Source: Paenibacillus chondroitinus NBRC 15376
GTDB taxonomy: Bacteria > Bacillota > Bacilli > Paenibacillales > NBRC-103111
Assembly: GCF_004000765.1 (NCBI RefSeq)
Contig: NZ_BILW01000013.1
Coordinates: 109,896 to 173,895 of the forward strand
Reading direction: 5' to 3'
DNA: 64,000 nt
Both the position numbers and the translations under genes were made by a program. The notes beneath the pieces are model-generated. The model had not been told where the DNA came from. It saw nothing but the letters and a program-made list of their open reading frames with translations, and ran no database searches. Every line of letters begins with the position of its first letter. Position 1 is the first letter of the stretch. Below are positions 42,604 to 51,213 of the stretch, one piece after another.

Positions 42604-44088
42604 CTATTGGGACAGTACTAAAGGAGGAAACCGATATTTCGTCGCTTGTTCATAAGCATACGCAAGTTTGATTAGAACAGGTTCGCTATAAGCAGAGCCG
42701 GAAAAAACAACGCCGAACGGTCCTTTCGTAATCCATCCCTCCGATGTCGTGCTTCCTACGGATGCAAACCCGGCTGGGACTGTAATTAAAGGGTATCCCG
42801 CTCTTCCCGCGATGTCCGTGCCGTCGTAGTTACCAGGCAATAATAAAGCATCCAGATCGTGTTGTTTTAAAACAGCGTCGATTCCTTGAGCGCGGGAATA
42901 CTCCTCATTTTTCCGTTTACTCTCCAGATATTCTGTATCCTCCAACGATCCGGATGTTTCATCACACCAGATTAGGCGGGATTGGCCATATTTTAATGCG
43001 ACATCCGTATGGTTTTGATTAAACGCTATTACTTCCGACAAACTATGTACAGGTATGGATGCGGGCAGTCTGGCTAAGTAATCATTGACATACTTTTTAA
43101 ACTCATGACGCTTAACATCAAAATTCCAGTTCACCAGCTCACAAGGAAGAGAAACAGGGTCAACAACAGTGGCACCTTCCTTTTTTAATAGGGCTATGGC
43201 TGCCTCCATGATGGCTAATCTCTCTGGATCCAAGTTCTGATAATAAAATCTTGGGATACCAATTCTAGCTTTTTTTATAAAGCTATTATCGAGGAACTGC
43301 GTATAGTCCTTATACGAGCGGTTTACACTTTCGAAGGTGCTAGAATCCCGTTCATCAACGCCTGCCAGTACTCCCAACAAAATAGCTGCGTCTTTTACCG
43401 TTCTAGTCATAGGACCCGGAGTATCTTGGCTATTCGAGATCGGAATGACCCCTGCTCGACTAATTAAACCGACAGTCGGCTTCAATCCGACGATGAAATT
43501 TTGGCTCGCTGGACAAATGATGGATCCAGTTGTCTCTGTTCCAATAGCTGCAGCTGCCAAGTTTGCCGCTATAGCCGCAGCCGAACCTGAGCTGGATCCG
43601 CCGACAAAGAATTCCCCTGGTCCATAGGGGTTCAAAGTTAGCCCGCCTCTTGAACTATAGCCTGCCCACATGGTGGAAGACATAAAATTAGCCCACTCGG
43701 TCATATTCGCCTTTCCAAGGAGAACAGCGCCTGCTGAACGAAGCTGCGCTGCCACCCATGAGTCTTCCACCGCATAGGAATCCGCTAGAGCTACAGCTCC
43801 CGCGCTTGTGTGCATGTTGTCATGAGTATCAATGTTATCCTTCAATAAAAGCGGAATACCGTGCAACGGCCCTCGACTTCCCGTGCAAGCCCTTTCTTTA
43901 TCTAATGCGCGCGCGATGTCGATAGCATCAGGGTTGATTTCGATAATCGCATTTAGCCCAGAATACCTTTGGATACGATCTAAATAAACGTTGACCAGAT
44001 TTTCAGATGTCATATTGCCTGACTCCATGGCTGTCTGCATACTGTTGAAATCGGCCTCAATAATCCACTTATCCAGTAGGTCTTGCAT
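42604..44088 (-). CDS. Amidase signature family protein
   Basis: This cytoplasmic amidase has 494 residues, a normal length. The catalytic Ser-cisSer-Lys triad region is complete: the lysine in PLLLKDNIDTHD (about residue 83), the signature GEFFVGGSSSGSAAAIA, and GTETTGSI with the serine nucleophile region. Family members hydrolyse varied amides; GatA-type function is unlikely because no gatB or gatC is nearby. The start has AAAGGAG ten bases upstream. The C-terminal end appears intact, and a truncated gene lies directly behind it in the same frame. Confidence 0.9.
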   Translation of the reverse strand: MQDLLDKWIIEADFNSMQTAMESGNMTSENLVNVYLDRIQRYSGLNAIIEINPDAIDIARALDKERACTGSRGPLHGIPLLLKDNIDTHDNMHTSAGAVALADSYAVEDSWVAAQLRSAGAVLLGKANMTEWANFMSSTMWAGYSSRGGLTLNPYGPGEFFVGGSSSGSAAAIAANLAAAAIGTETTGSIICPASQNFIVGLKPTVGLISRAGVIPISNSQDTPGPMTRTVKDAAILLGVLAGVDERDSSTFESVNRSYKDYTQFLDNSFIKKARIGIPRFYYQNLDPERLAIMEAAIALLKKEGATVVDPVSLPCELVNWNFDVKRHEFKKYVNDYLARLPASIPVHSLSEVIAFNQNHTDVALKYGQSRLIWCDETSGSLEDTEYLESKRKNEEYSRAQGIDAVLKQHDLDALLLPGNYDGTDIAGRAGYPLITVPAGFASVGSTTSEGWITKGPFGVVFSGSAYSEPVLIKLAYAYEQATKYRFPPLVLSQ

Positions 44089-44170
44089 GAAATCGCTCCT
44101 TTAATCTGGCTCTAAATAGTGCCAATTCTTAGCACTTTCTCCTATCAACGGTAACACCTTCTACGGTAAA

Positions 44171-44617
44171 TCAACTTTTTAACTCCAAGTGAAGTAGGGG
44201 AAATGGTTGACCTGAGCTGTCTATTTCTGATCGTCCCACCTGATCAAATCCGATCTTTTTGTAAAATGCATACGCTCCTTCATTTTGCTCATTAACATCA
44301 ACCTGGAGATTCCTTCCTTTTAGTTTTACAGCATGGTTAATTAATCTGCTCCCTATACCCTTTCCGTGGTAATTGGGGTCTACAAACAACATTTCTATCT
44401 TTGTTCCGTCAAGCCCGATAAACCCTGCAGGTTCTGTATTTCCATTCATTTCCACCCAAATTTCCACTTCTTTTAGTGCTCCGTTTTTAACGATGCCATG
44501 ATAAAATTGAATATCATTTTCCGTCAGAAATGTATGGGTATGAACTACAGCTTTATGCCAGATATCCACTAATTTATCATGATCCTTATCTTGGTAAGCT
44601 ACGATTTCATATGACAT
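44171..44617 (-). CDS. GNAT-family N-acetyltransferase (YjaB-type)
   Basis: This 148-residue acetyltransferase has the acetyl-CoA loop VDPNYHGKGIGSRL (about residues 80-93) and a C-terminal FYKKIGFDQVGRSE, which matches motif B. Pattern and length resemble E. coli YjaB. The substrate is unknown. The ribosome site is GGAGG seven to eight bases upstream. It is a single gene between the amidase and another GNAT gene, with no sign of shared function. Confidence 0.88.
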   Translation of the reverse strand: MSYEIVAYQDKDHDKLVDIWHKAVVHTHTFLTENDIQFYHGIVKNGALKEVEIWVEMNGNTEPAGFIGLDGTKIEMLFVDPNYHGKGIGSRLINHAVKLKGRNLQVDVNEQNEGAYAFYKKIGFDQVGRSEIDSSGQPFPLLHLELKS

Positions 44618-44735
44618 TTATTCATCCTCCATAATTTAGCTTATCTGTTTCTACCTGCCCTTTAACTTATAGAATACATATTTCTCTTTTCTTAGTAATG
44701 TGCAAAAATTGTTATAACCAAACTGCCCCGTTAGT

Positions 44736-45131
44736 TTAATCCTTCCTCCTCCAAACCCCTCCAGGACAAGGAACAAACCCACTATCTGAGTAAAACGCAG
44801 TATGTTTAGAAGCGTAAGTCAAAGTTACAATCTCTAACCCAAAACGTTCCGCCTCTTCAAGTAATTTCTTAACTAAGGCTTGGCCTATCCCTTTTCTCTG
44901 ATGTTGCGGATGCACAATAATATCTTCCATATATCCGTGTTGCAATCCCATTCCAGCAATGTAACCGAATGCTATTAATTCATTTTTCTCATCCCTTAGT
45001 CCGGCCCAGAAATTACAGCGTTCAAATAAAATGGGATAATCAAAATGCCTGCCATCCCACCCCACCAGTTCTCTTAAAGTTGGCACTTCGTGAGTCTCTA
45101 ACGGTAAATTAATGACGATCTCTTGATTCAA
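44736..45131 (-). CDS. GNAT-family N-acetyltransferase
   Basis: This 131-residue acetyltransferase has the acetyl-CoA motif VHPQHQRKGIGQALVKKLLE (about residues 73-92) and a final AFYSDSGFVPCP. It starts at a TTG at 45131, supported by GAGGAGAG eight bases upstream; no in-frame ATG is close. The substrate is unknown. It is not close in sequence to the neighbouring GNAT, so this is not a recent duplication. Confidence 0.87.
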   Translation of the reverse strand: MNQEIVINLPLETHEVPTLRELVGWDGRHFDYPILFERCNFWAGLRDEKNELIAFGYIAGMGLQHGYMEDIIVHPQHQRKGIGQALVKKLLEEAERFGLEIVTLTYASKHTAFYSDSGFVPCPGGVWRRKD

Positions 45132-45263
45132 TTGACCATCTCTCCTCTGAAAATCATTGTTATTAAAAAATTATCCATCTGTTGGCACAATCCTGCCAGT
45201 TACTTGCCATAGAAATAACCGCCGCTCACTCTCTTTTAATAAACATTTGCTTGTGATAAAAAG

Positions 45264-45294
45264 AAAACCTTGCGAAATTAGTCGCAAGGTTTTT
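45264..45294. terminator. Bidirectional terminator
   Basis: An 11-bp stem (AAAACCTTGCG/CGCAAGGTTTT) with an 8-base loop and flanking A/T runs lies just after the papain-like protease stop codon at 45311. Confidence 0.85.
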
Positions 45295-45310
45295 AGATAG
45301 GTGGTCTTCA

Positions 45311-46060
45311 CTATTTGCCTGTCCACATATCGGAAACGTAGCCTTTATCAAAAAACGATTTTGGTAAATAGAAATAACCTTGATCGCCCCAGCCTGTTCC
45401 CCATGAATTTCTGACAATGATATAGACCGTTCCATTTATTTTTTTATAGCCAACAGCGAGAACAGCATGTCCACCAAGCAAAGCTTCACCATGTTTAGGG
45501 AGCGGAACCATCCCTGTGCGCGCGACATCAGCGGATTCAAAGCTGTCGTACACGGAAATGCCTAGCACGACCGGGTATTCGCTGGCTAGTGCGGATTGCA
45601 GCGCGGCAAATGAGGTCACGCGATGATACTCGTTGATTTTGAAAGTTTTGGCGTTCGCTTCGGCTTTGGCGGAAGGCGTTTCCGCAAATTTGGAAACATC
45701 ATAAGGGAAATCAGCTTCTGGCGCGCATCCAATCGTCTGCAGAACCTTCATGCCATCGCGAATATACGCGCCTGCATCGGAAGAAATGGTGCCCTCCATC
45801 GAGCGCTCATGCCAATAGAGGTATAAACGGCTTAACCGTGTTAAAGGCTGCCCGGCTTTCACTTCATAATATTCCCGCAGCCCGGAAGCAATCGCATTGG
45901 CCGTGCAGCTGCCCAGCGAGCCTTGATCCACCACAGGTGAGGTGAATTTTCGTAAATCGACACTTTCTGGGAGCATGGCAGCATCCATGTGAAGGGAGCG
46001 GAATATGAAATCCCGCACATCTTCTAAGTCTTGTTTTAATGTGTATTTACGTTGAGTCAT
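45311..46060 (-). CDS. Papain-like cysteine protease (C1A family), no signal peptide
   Basis: The 249-residue protein has the papain catalytic set: Q46 and C52 in DQGSLGSCTANA, H198 in GGHAVLAVGY, and N218 in VRNSWGTGWG. There is no prodomain of the inhibitory type and no signal peptide, so it would act in the cytoplasm or be released by another route. Papain-type enzymes are scattered in Firmicutes and usually uncharacterised. The start has TAAGGAG upstream. Neighbours give no hint of a substrate. Confidence 0.88.
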   Translation of the reverse strand: MTQRKYTLKQDLEDVRDFIFRSLHMDAAMLPESVDLRKFTSPVVDQGSLGSCTANAIASGLREYYEVKAGQPLTRLSRLYLYWHERSMEGTISSDAGAYIRDGMKVLQTIGCAPEADFPYDVSKFAETPSAKAEANAKTFKINEYHRVTSFAALQSALASEYPVVLGISVYDSFESADVARTGMVPLPKHGEALLGGHAVLAVGYKKINGTVYIIVRNSWGTGWGDQGYFYLPKSFFDKGYVSDMWTGK

Positions 46061-46138
46061 ACGATCATCTCCTTATGCCTTTGCTATCAATATATGAAAA
46101 TCTAGCAAGCTAGCAACGGCGTATAAGGAGATGGTTAT

Positions 46139-46177
46139 AAAAAATAAGAGCCGCTAGAGTTGGGATCTAGGGCTCTT
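46139..46177 (-). terminator. Terminator of the toxin-antitoxin pair
   Basis: A stem AAGAGCC/GGCTCTT with an inner CTAGA/TCTAG pair is followed on the minus strand by TTATTTTTT. It lies 40 bases after the ParE-like toxin stop codon. Confidence 0.7.
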
Positions 46178-46218
46178 AAACTTAATTAGGGGAGCACCGC
46201 TGCCTCCCTTGTTTCGTA

Positions 46219-46533
46219 TCATTTAATCATCTTGGTCAAATCCATCTTCGCATAGATCACCCTATGGATTTCAACCACTTGTTCACTCACAACGTAGAAT
46301 ACCAAATAATTGTTGACTGGCAAGATCCTGTATTCATGCTTCATATCATCTATGGGCTGATATACCCTGCAAGAGAAAGGGAATTGCTGTAGCCTGGATA
46401 TGGATTCATCCATAGCATCCAATAAATCCGCAGCAGCCTTTGGTGCGTGTAGCGTATCCACAATGTAGTCGGATATATTCTTTAAATCCTGTAATGCCAA
46501 AGGCAGATAGTCCAACTTAAACATTTTTCCCAT
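46219..46533 (-). CDS. RelE/ParE-family toxin
   Basis: The 104-residue protein has the RelE/ParE fold signatures: LDYLPLALQDLKNISDYIVD at the N-terminus, RLQQFPFSCRVYQP in the middle and EYRILPVNNYLVFYVV then VEIHRVIYAKMD at the end. It would inhibit translation or gyrase unless bound by the antitoxin. Its start overlaps the antitoxin gene by 17 bases, as usual for such pairs. A second in-frame ATG lies three codons in (46524). Confidence 0.88.
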   Translation of the reverse strand: MGKMFKLDYLPLALQDLKNISDYIVDTLHAPKAAADLLDAMDESISRLQQFPFSCRVYQPIDDMKHEYRILPVNNYLVFYVVSEQVVEIHRVIYAKMDLTKMIK

Positions 46534-46804
46534 TGATCTTAGCAGCGAGATTTGCCCTTAATTCCGAAAACACTTCTTCATGCGAATATCGCTTATCCGT
46601 AGACTTGGCCTCAAGTTCAGCTTCTTTAAGCTTGAAGTAAATGTCACTTTCAAATTGCTTTCGCTCATACGCTTCAATGCTCATCACAACCATATCACCA
46701 TAACCGTTCTTGGTCAAAAATACGGGTTCTGAGGTTTCGTGTACAACCCTTGAAATTTCAGCAAAATTATTGCGCAAATCCGAAACCGGTCTAATATGTG
46801 GCAT
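46517..46804 (-). CDS. Phd/YefM-family antitoxin
   Basis: This 95-residue antitoxin has the Phd/YefM DNA-binding N-terminus (IRPVSDLRNNFAEISRVVHE, about residues 4-23) and the segment EPVFLTKNGYGDMVVMSIEAYE. The variable C-terminus binds the toxin. The ATG at 46804 is chosen because GAGGGGTGAT lies upstream; an in-frame start at 46819 is less likely. It should repress its own operon. Confidence 0.88.
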   Translation of the reverse strand: MPHIRPVSDLRNNFAEISRVVHETSEPVFLTKNGYGDMVVMSIEAYERKQFESDIYFKLKEAELEAKSTDKRYSHEEVFSELRANLAAKINGKNV

Positions 46805-47042
46805 GTCATCACCCCTCATTAATGTAACATAATTTTATCATAATAATGCTAACACAACAATGAGACGGCTGTTCATGACGGGCTGTATTCAGACATAATT
46901 TGTAATGGGGGACAAGCGCCGACCATTACCGCTACTAATAGTTACCGCGCCTAGCCAACCAGCTGATTTCAAAAGAGTTAGGCGAAGTAAGTCCGAGAAA
47001 AGCGAAGTATCACAGTCACAATAATCCTTATAGGACGCGGGC

Positions 47043-47963
47043 TCAAAGGCTTTTGGTTCGTATAACTTTAAACTCTTTAATCGATGTATAAAATCCCAGA
47101 ATATCTGAATCAATTGGCAAGCCAGATACTTGCCCATCCCCAATTTCAATTACAATCCAGTCACCAGAATCTGTTTTTCCGATGTCCATCGTAAAAAAGT
47201 TGCTTTCAATCTTCTGAGCAAGATGATTAAAAATGGTTAAATCAGGTTTCTCATCATCGTAATGAATATCTTCCCAATAATCGAATTGAAAAAGAAATTG
47301 TTTTTGGTAATAAAACAATCTATATTCCTTTGAGAGCGGCATCTGACTCTTGGAATGGATAGATATTTTTTCAAGATTCACGAACTCTCTAAACACTATG
47401 CCTTCATTCATGTGTTCACCTTGTCGATCAATAAAATTCTTAATGACTTTGGTTGCATGATTTCTATCCGAAGCATTCGGTATGAAAAAAGATTCGTTCC
47501 ATTCGTGCTTCCTGGATTTCACATAGTCCTTTATGATAATCGGTTTGCTCCCAAACTCAGACAGATTCCTATAGATTTGATCGAAATCATTTTTCAGGTT
47601 TTCAATATGAATCCAATTGCTATAAGGAGTTAAGTCTTTCATCTTTTCATAGGAATTGGGAAACCAGTGACCATTCATATATTCATCAGGATTGTTAACG
47701 AGAAATATATTCTTCTTTTGTAAACCGTTGTATAAGTCTTCATAGTTCCTGGGCTTCATCATCCAGCCTCTATATAGCGCTGATTCATGAGATACAACTG
47801 CATTAATTTTACTTAGAGACTTGTCAGTATTGCCTTCCAACAACTCTTCAAGACTTATTAACAGGATAGAAAATCCAAGAGATTTAGCTATAGAGAATTC
47901 CTTCTCATAATCAAAGTCAACTGCATTTTTATTCATAGGATCTGAACAAAAAATAAGAAGCAT
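47043..47963 (-). CDS. ATP-grasp protein, R2K-like clade (DUF4343-type)
   Basis: The 306-residue protein resembles small ATP-grasp ligases of the R2K type. The N-terminal part begins MLLIFCSDPMNKNAVDFDYE and the central part has KPIIIKDYVKSRKHEW (ATP-binding lysine). The C-terminal metal-binding strand is FTMDIGKTDSGDWIVIEIGDGQVSG, seen as FTMDIG and VIEIGDGQ. These proteins are thought to modify peptides or proteins, sometimes in phage or conflict settings. No partner gene is adjacent. The ribosome site is GGGGG ten bases upstream. The stretch 46820-47042 behind it holds no gene I can support. Confidence 0.75.
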   Translation of the reverse strand: MLLIFCSDPMNKNAVDFDYEKEFSIAKSLGFSILLISLEELLEGNTDKSLSKINAVVSHESALYRGWMMKPRNYEDLYNGLQKKNIFLVNNPDEYMNGHWFPNSYEKMKDLTPYSNWIHIENLKNDFDQIYRNLSEFGSKPIIIKDYVKSRKHEWNESFFIPNASDRNHATKVIKNFIDRQGEHMNEGIVFREFVNLEKISIHSKSQMPLSKEYRLFYYQKQFLFQFDYWEDIHYDDEKPDLTIFNHLAQKIESNFFTMDIGKTDSGDWIVIEIGDGQVSGLPIDSDILGFYTSIKEFKVIRTKSL

Positions 47964-48121
47964 ACAGATTCGACCCCCATGTTGGATTTAATCCCCTACT
48001 TGCAGAAGTTTCAACTAACGTTACATTTGCTACTTTGTAAACACTCTATGTTTTACATATTCGTGAATCAGATAAGACTATCCTCCCAGTTCGATTAATC
48101 CCAAAGCCATAATAAAAAATC

Positions 48122-48149
48122 AAAAACCGGAACCCCAACGGAGTCCCGG
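48122..48149 (-). terminator. Terminator of the lutABC transcript
   Basis: An imperfect GC-rich stem (CCGGGACTCC with GGGGTTCCGG on the minus strand) is followed by TTTTTG, seven bases after the lutC stop. It closes the long fucose-lut gene run. Confidence 0.8.
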
Positions 48150-48155
48150 CCCTAT

Positions 48156-48881
48156 TTACCCTACAATCAGCGCATACACAATACCCGGTCCGTGAACCCC
48201 AATGGTCAAATCATTCTCAATATCAGCCGAACGGCTTGGTCCAGAGATGAAATGAATACCCGCAGGCAAATTCTCACTTCCCGCACGATCGAAATGAACC
48301 AATGTTTCGCCTAAACGTGTTTTCAGTCTATCTACCGGAATAATGGCCATCAATACAGTCGGGAGCAAACTAACCGATCTTCCTTTGTCCTGTGATGACA
48401 GGACTGTTATAGAGCCTGTATACGCTGTAGCGTAATCCGCCATCACAATACCAAAATCCGCTTCAGCGGCGCGGGCTTTCCAGTGATTCTCCGGCTCACG
48501 GTTCCAAACCGATACGCTAGTACCTTTTAGCACGCCTTCCAAATCAAGAGCATCAAGCTCCGATTGGTTTTGCCGGATGATATATTTAACGCTCATTTCC
48601 TGGGCTTTATTCACTATGAATTGTTGAACATCTTCCATGGAAGATAGACGAGCCACATGTCCGCCAGCAGCTTGGAAATTTTCTGTAAATCTCGTAATTC
48701 TCTCTTCAAGAGGCCATTCGAATGCTTGCCAGAAATCAGGCGCTCCTCGATAAGACTGAACCGGTTTCTCAGTCACCCGTGCTCTTCCCAGCTTACTAGC
48801 GATGCCATTCATGAATGTTTCCTGTTTCGCGCGTGACTCCATTTCAAGCTGCGCTAACCATTCCTGATGCGTATCAGCCAT
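48156..48881 (-). CDS. lutC: L-lactate utilisation protein LutC (LUD domain)
   Basis: LutC is the cytoplasmic third component of the B. subtilis-type L-lactate oxidation complex. The protein is about 241 residues with a LUD domain, for example VSVWNREPENHWKARAAEAD and the C-terminal FISGPSRSADIENDLTIGVHGPG, seen as ISGPSRSADIE and GVHGPG. The start is the ATG at 48881 or 48887, both served by GGAGGAGGG; both overlap the end of lutB. It is the last gene of the operon. Confidence 0.9.
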   Translation of the reverse strand: MADTHQEWLAQLEMESRAKQETFMNGIASKLGRARVTEKPVQSYRGAPDFWQAFEWPLEERITRFTENFQAAGGHVARLSSMEDVQQFIVNKAQEMSVKYIIRQNQSELDALDLEGVLKGTSVSVWNREPENHWKARAAEADFGIVMADYATAYTGSITVLSSQDKGRSVSLLPTVLMAIIPVDRLKTRLGETLVHFDRAGSENLPAGIHFISGPSRSADIENDLTIGVHGPGIVYALIVG

Positions 48882-50391
48882 GTTCATGCCCTCCTCCGGT
48901 ACTTCTTTCCTTGACAATGGCTTCCATTCGTTGGCGCACTTCCGGATCCAGCTCTTTCAACCCTTGGCGCAGTTCCTCCTCCAAAGTCCCCCACCCCTCA
49001 CGGAACGATTTTTCAGGCAAACTTGGTGTTACCCTATACGAATTCCAGCCTTTGAGCGGACCCAGCTTCGTACGGATCTCTCCATTGCGAACGACAAGTT
49101 TCTGGCCGATCTTGCCGAGCTTCAGCACACTTTTGAAACGGCCTGAATTGCCCATAACCGCCGAGAAGCCTTTCATGCCAATCGCTTCAAGCTTATTGCC
49201 ATGGCCACTCTCCACCTTGCGGCGCCGTAAAGAAACAAGCATATCGTGCAGAGGGATCTTGACGGGGCACGCTTCGTAACAAGCCCCGCATAAGCTGGAG
49301 GCATTCGCAATATCGTCCCACTCGGCCACGTTTTTCTTTAATGCAGGAGTCAATACGGCGCCGATCGGGCCGCTGTATGTGCCCCCGTATGCATGTCCCC
49401 CGATATGCCGGTACACCGGACAAGCGTTCAAGCAAGCGCCGCAGCGGATGCAATTCAGCAATTCTTGAAATTCGGGATCTCCCAGCTGCAAAGAACGTCC
49501 GTTATCGACAATAATAATATGCATTTCCTCAGGACCATCGGCATCATGTTCTCTTCTCGGACCCGTAATACCTGACATGTACACCGTCAGCTTCTGACCT
49601 GTCGCCGAACGCGGCAGAAGCGTTGCCATGACTTCCAAATCGGTCCAGGAAGGAATAATGCGCTCCATACCCATTAGCGTAATTTGCGTCTTAGGAACCG
49701 TCGTTACCATCCGGGCGTTGCCTTCATTCTCGAACAGCACCATGGATCCGGTCTCGGCAATCGCGAAGTTGCAGCCTGTCATCCCGATATCGGTTTCAAG
49801 AAACTTCTCCCTCAGCTTCTTACGAACAAAACCTGCTAGAATCGACGTATCCGGCGGCAGCGTCTCTCCGGCTTCTTTGGATAGCAACTCCGCAATTTGA
49901 TATCTGTTCTTATGGATGGCCGGAATGATAATGTGGGAAGGCGTTTCTCCCGCGAGTTGAATGATATACTCACCTAGATCCGACTCGATAGCTTCAATCC
50001 CGATTGATTCAAGCGCGTGATTTAGATGAAGCTCTTCGGTTACCATGGACTTTGATTTTACAACCGACTTTGCAGATTTACGTTCCGCAATCGCCAGGGC
50101 AATTTTCACCGCATCAGCCGATGTATCAGCGAAATGGACATGAACACCATTAGCACGAGCGTTATCCGCAAACAAATTCAAATAATAATCCAGATGAGCA
50201 ATCGTATGGAGCCGGATTTGTCGACCTCTCTCTCTCCACATATCCCAATTGCCGTGTTCTTCTGCAGCTTTCTTCTTACCTCCACGCAGCCGCTCTGTTG
50301 TAAAGCGCACGGCATTGCGCAAAAACTCATCGTTAAGCGCCAAATCCGCACGTTCTTTCACGCTTGAAGCAGCAGAATTAGTTGTACTCAA
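48874..50391 (-). CDS. lutB: L-lactate utilisation iron-sulfur protein LutB
   Basis: This 505-residue electron-transfer protein has an N-terminal LUD domain and two ferredoxin-type 4Fe-4S motifs: C314, C317, C320, C324 in CIRCGACLNACP and C368, C371, C375 in CGACYEACP. It passes electrons from L-lactate in the LutABC complex. The start is a TTG that overlaps the TGA of lutA (TTGA), with AAGGAG ten bases upstream. The length is slightly above B. subtilis LutB because of the N-terminal extension. Confidence 0.93.
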   Translation of the reverse strand: MSTTNSAASSVKERADLALNDEFLRNAVRFTTERLRGGKKKAAEEHGNWDMWRERGRQIRLHTIAHLDYYLNLFADNARANGVHVHFADTSADAVKIALAIAERKSAKSVVKSKSMVTEELHLNHALESIGIEAIESDLGEYIIQLAGETPSHIIIPAIHKNRYQIAELLSKEAGETLPPDTSILAGFVRKKLREKFLETDIGMTGCNFAIAETGSMVLFENEGNARMVTTVPKTQITLMGMERIIPSWTDLEVMATLLPRSATGQKLTVYMSGITGPRREHDADGPEEMHIIIVDNGRSLQLGDPEFQELLNCIRCGACLNACPVYRHIGGHAYGGTYSGPIGAVLTPALKKNVAEWDDIANASSLCGACYEACPVKIPLHDMLVSLRRRKVESGHGNKLEAIGMKGFSAVMGNSGRFKSVLKLGKIGQKLVVRNGEIRTKLGPLKGWNSYRVTPSLPEKSFREGWGTLEEELRQGLKELDPEVRQRMEAIVKERSTGGGHEHG

Positions 50392-51116
50392 GCTCGATTC
50401 ACTCCTTCATACAGCAGCTCTGCCAAGTGCATCACCTTGACGGGTTCGTTTCGAAAACGCAGGTTGCCGGCGATATTCATTAAGCAGGCCATGTCGAGAC
50501 CGACGAGAACTTCCGCTTCCGTTTCTTTCACATGATTCACTTTCTCTGAGACCATAGCTCCTGAAATGTCTGCCATCTTGACAGCAAAAGTCCCTCCGAA
50601 CCCGCAGCAATCTTCAGCAAAAGGAAGCGGAACAAACTGTAAACCTTGGACATTTTCCAATAATTCCAACGGCTCATCTTTGACACCAAGAAGCCTGCTT
50701 CCGTGGCAGGATGGATGATAGGTGACTTTATGAGGAAACACCGCCCCCAGATCCGTAACCCCCAACACCTGCACAAGGAATTGAGTAAACTCGTAAGTTT
50801 TTCTCTGAAGCTCTATCGCTTTCCCCAAGAGAACAGGATCATCTTGAAAGAGATTCGAATAGTGATGAATCATGTAGGTGCATGAACCCGAGGGAGAGAT
50901 AACAAAATCGCTATCATCAAACGCTTTGAGAATCGTTTTGGCCGTTGTCCGTGCTTCATCCCAATATCCGCTGTTATAAGCGGGTTGACCGCAGCAAGTT
51001 TGAACGCTTGGAAACTCCAACTGAACCCCATATTTGGCTAAAAGCCGCACCATCGCTTCTCCTACTCGGGGATAAATCGCATCGCTAAGACAAGTAATAA
51101 ATAATGATACTTTCAT
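50388..51116 (-). CDS. lutA: L-lactate utilisation protein LutA (CCG domain)
   Basis: This 242-residue protein has two cysteine-rich CCG domains, with VQTCCGQPAYNSGY (about residues 38-51) and AEDCCGFGGTFAVK (about 164-177), plus SCHGSR. Such domains bind 4Fe-4S or haem-type cofactors in lactate and succinate-type oxidoreductases. It starts 97 bases after the FAH hydrolase gene with GAGAGGTG upstream. A hairpin in that gap may lower read-through from the fucose genes, and the lut genes may have their own promoter. The usual regulator gene lutR is not adjacent. Confidence 0.93.
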   Translation of the reverse strand: MKVSLFITCLSDAIYPRVGEAMVRLLAKYGVQLEFPSVQTCCGQPAYNSGYWDEARTTAKTILKAFDDSDFVISPSGSCTYMIHHYSNLFQDDPVLLGKAIELQRKTYEFTQFLVQVLGVTDLGAVFPHKVTYHPSCHGSRLLGVKDEPLELLENVQGLQFVPLPFAEDCCGFGGTFAVKMADISGAMVSEKVNHVKETEAEVLVGLDMACLMNIAGNLRFRNEPVKVMHLAELLYEGVNRA

Positions 51117-51171
51117 GGTGCACCTCTCATCTTTATGACCTATATCTCTATCAGATTGTCAGATATGTAAA

Positions 51172-51200
51172 GTAAAAGAACCTCAACGATCGAGGTTCTT
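51172..51200 (-). terminator. Hairpin between the fucose genes and lutABC
   Basis: A perfect 9-bp stem (AAGAACCTC/GAGGTTCTT, 7-base loop) is followed by TTTTAC on the minus strand. The T-run is short, so I expect partial termination or attenuation between the FAH hydrolase and lutA genes. Confidence 0.65.
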
Positions 51201-51213
51201 ACTATTTATTCTG

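Noticed and set aside
46101..46177. Insertion-sequence ends near the toxin-antitoxin pair
   Set aside because: The inverted repeats there are a terminator and a short palindrome upstream of the protease gene; no transposase or target duplication is visible.
46889..47149. 86-codon minus-strand frame beside the ATP-grasp gene
   Set aside because: It overlaps the end of the ATP-grasp gene by about 107 bases in another frame, has no recognisable domain and no good ribosome site.
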